From NCBI GenBank assembly GCA_030642845.1, contig DAOWMZ010000099.1:1-6844 (forward strand): a stretch of 6,844 bases of DNA, read 5' to 3'. The notes under the pieces were generated by a model. It saw only the letters and a program-made list of their open reading frames with translations. It did not search any database and was not told where the DNA came from. Of the stretch, positions 6,064 through 6,844 are shown one piece after another; within the stretch, counting starts at the first letter, position 1, and each line of letters starts with the position of its first letter. Origin of the DNA: Candidatus Zixiibacteriota bacterium. Its GTDB lineage: Bacteria > Zixibacteria > MSB-5A5 > GN15 > FEB-12. The translations under genes and the position numbers were made by a program.

Positions 6064-6633
6064 TATAATTTGTCGGGGAGTAATCTCGACTGTATTATGA
6101 GGTAAATCTAATAATATTTCTAATGAGCCTACAACCGATTGTACTGTTTCCTGAATTTGAGCCCTATTGGCTTCAGCCCATTTAACAACACGTTCAAATT
6201 CTTTATCGAAGACTGTTGGTTTTTCAACTAAATTATTAACGATCCCTGATTCTTTTCTTGACCCGGTATGAATTAAAAAATATAAATTTTCTTCATCATA
6301 TGGTAATAAAGCATCAAGAAAATGATTTCCACAACCAAGATCACCTAGCTTCCCTTTATTTCGTTTGATACAATTTGCAATTTCATCACAAAACTCAATA
6401 GTAAGATGATTTACAGTTAATTAAGATCTAAGCAACCGCATTCCACATTCACAATCAGACAAAGCAAAATATCGCCAATTGTCTTATTAAGTAAAAACAG
6501 CAGTTCCAGTGGGCAAGGGTGATCTACCAAGATATGCATCTGGAAGAAATACAATATGTTCTGCTTCTAAATTATGTGGTAACCAGGATCGAAGAATCCC
6601 TTCTGGTTCTGCAGATAGATTAGTTATTTTCAT
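6043..6633 (-). pseudogene. rtcB: Degraded RtcB-type RNA ligase gene
   Basis: Reading the minus strand from ATG at 6633, one frame carries RtcB signatures in the family's order: FLPDAYLGRSPLPTGTAV, then SDCECGMRLLRS, LGDLGCGNHFLDA, LYFLIHTGSR, WAEANRAQI and LPHNTVEI. RtcB joins RNA 2',3'-cyclic phosphate or 3'-phosphate ends to 5'-OH ends using GTP and Mn2+. Five of the six known active-site residues of the P. horikoshii enzyme have counterparts: D95/C98 at D-C-E-C (6445-6456), H203 in GNH (6322-6324), H234 in IHTGSR (6268-6270), H329 in PHN (6097-6099). The GMP-accepting H404 region is absent. The frame is broken by TAATAA (6484-6489) and TAA (6421-6423). It spans only 197 codons against roughly 380-480 for the family, with about 60 residues missing between CGM and GNH. 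Homology fades near 6065, where the operon hairpin begins. It is visibly more AT-rich than the CsgG-OmpA gene. The start has only a weak AGAGATAAAG upstream. Dead gene; family call confident, subfamily not. Confidence 0.82.
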
Positions 6634-6771
6634 TGTGTTTCTTTATCTCTATTAATGTAATAATTATTATAATGATAAATTCTCAATTATGCAATTAATC
6701 AGTACCCAATAATGATCTAAACACAATATTAAAAAAAATAGATATTTTTAACTTTTTTATACATTTTTCTC

Positions 6772-6800
6772 TTGACATTAATAAAATGGTATTGTATTAT
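6772..6800 (+). promoter_or_regulatory. Near-consensus sigma-70 promoter reading out of the window
   Basis: TTGACA (6772-6777, 6 of 6) and TATTAT (6795-6800, 5 of 6 against TATAAT) are separated by exactly 17 bp. Upstream lie phased A/T tracts (A run at 6731-6738, then T-rich runs to 6769) that resemble an UP element. Transcription would start near 6807 and run rightward; no start codon for a gene is visible before the window ends at 6844. The regulated gene is therefore outside. This is the best promoter match in the window. Confidence 0.65.
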
Positions 6801-6844
6801 CTCCTCCTTACTTGAAACGGCACCATAAATTTTTTATAAATTTA

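Noticed and set aside
6421..6489. Stop-codon readthrough or TAA reassignment keeping the RtcB gene alive
   Set aside because: Several intact genes here end in TAA, and the RtcB frame also lacks an internal block and its C-terminal third, so decay explains it better.
6801..6807. CTCCTCC as a Shine-Dalgarno for a minus-strand gene
   Set aside because: Read on the minus strand it gives GGAGGAG, but the next ATG is over 20 nt away and no reading frame of note follows. The bases lie within the initial transcribed region of the plus-strand promoter.

Overview
The window reads as a chromosomal piece from a Gram-negative (two-membrane) bacterium. It encodes a TolC-family outer-membrane channel, an OmpA-type peptidoglycan-binding domain and several Sec-secreted proteins. 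The OmpA protein contains a central KYDFVPG-type module that I associate with Bacteroidota and wider FCB-group envelope proteins. Purine-rich Shine-Dalgarno sites precede the genes. A member of the FCB superphylum or a neighbouring uncultured lineage is plausible, but this is inference from protein style and not a taxonomic assignment.

Layout from left to right: (1) the last 21 codons of an upstream gene, whose stop codon directly abuts (2) a TolC-family efflux/secretion channel at 67-1377. (3) A short convergent gap holds a perfect 10-bp hairpin at 1455-1479. (4) On the minus strand at 1525-2754 is a secreted 409-residue protein with an N-terminal LolA/DUF4412-like half and a C-terminal half I do not recognise. 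(5) A gene-free divergent control region of about 600 bp lies at 2755-3361, with candidate promoters in both directions, a 14-bp direct repeat and a small leader hairpin. (6) On the plus strand at 3362-4114 is a secreted DUF4412-like protein, followed 69 bp later by (7) a three-part fusion at 4184-5995: CsgG-like domain, beta-rich (laminin G/concanavalin-like) domain, OmpA C-terminal domain. (8) A 12-bp perfect-stem hairpin at 6028-6063 closes that operon. (9) On the minus strand at 6043-6633 is the decayed, internally deleted and C-terminally truncated remnant of an RtcB-type RNA ligase gene. (10) An AT-rich stretch ends with a near-consensus sigma-70 promoter (TTGACA-N17-TATTAT) that fires out of the right edge.

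Functionally, everything intact here concerns the cell envelope. The TolC channel probably belongs to an export pump encoded to the left. The two DUF4412-like secreted proteins flank one divergent control region, and one of them is probably co-transcribed with the CsgG-OmpA fusion. This suggests a periplasmic/outer-membrane module in which a CsgG-type assembly is tethered to peptidoglycan by a built-in OmpA domain. That fusion and the unannotated RtcB remnant are the two most distinctive things in the window.
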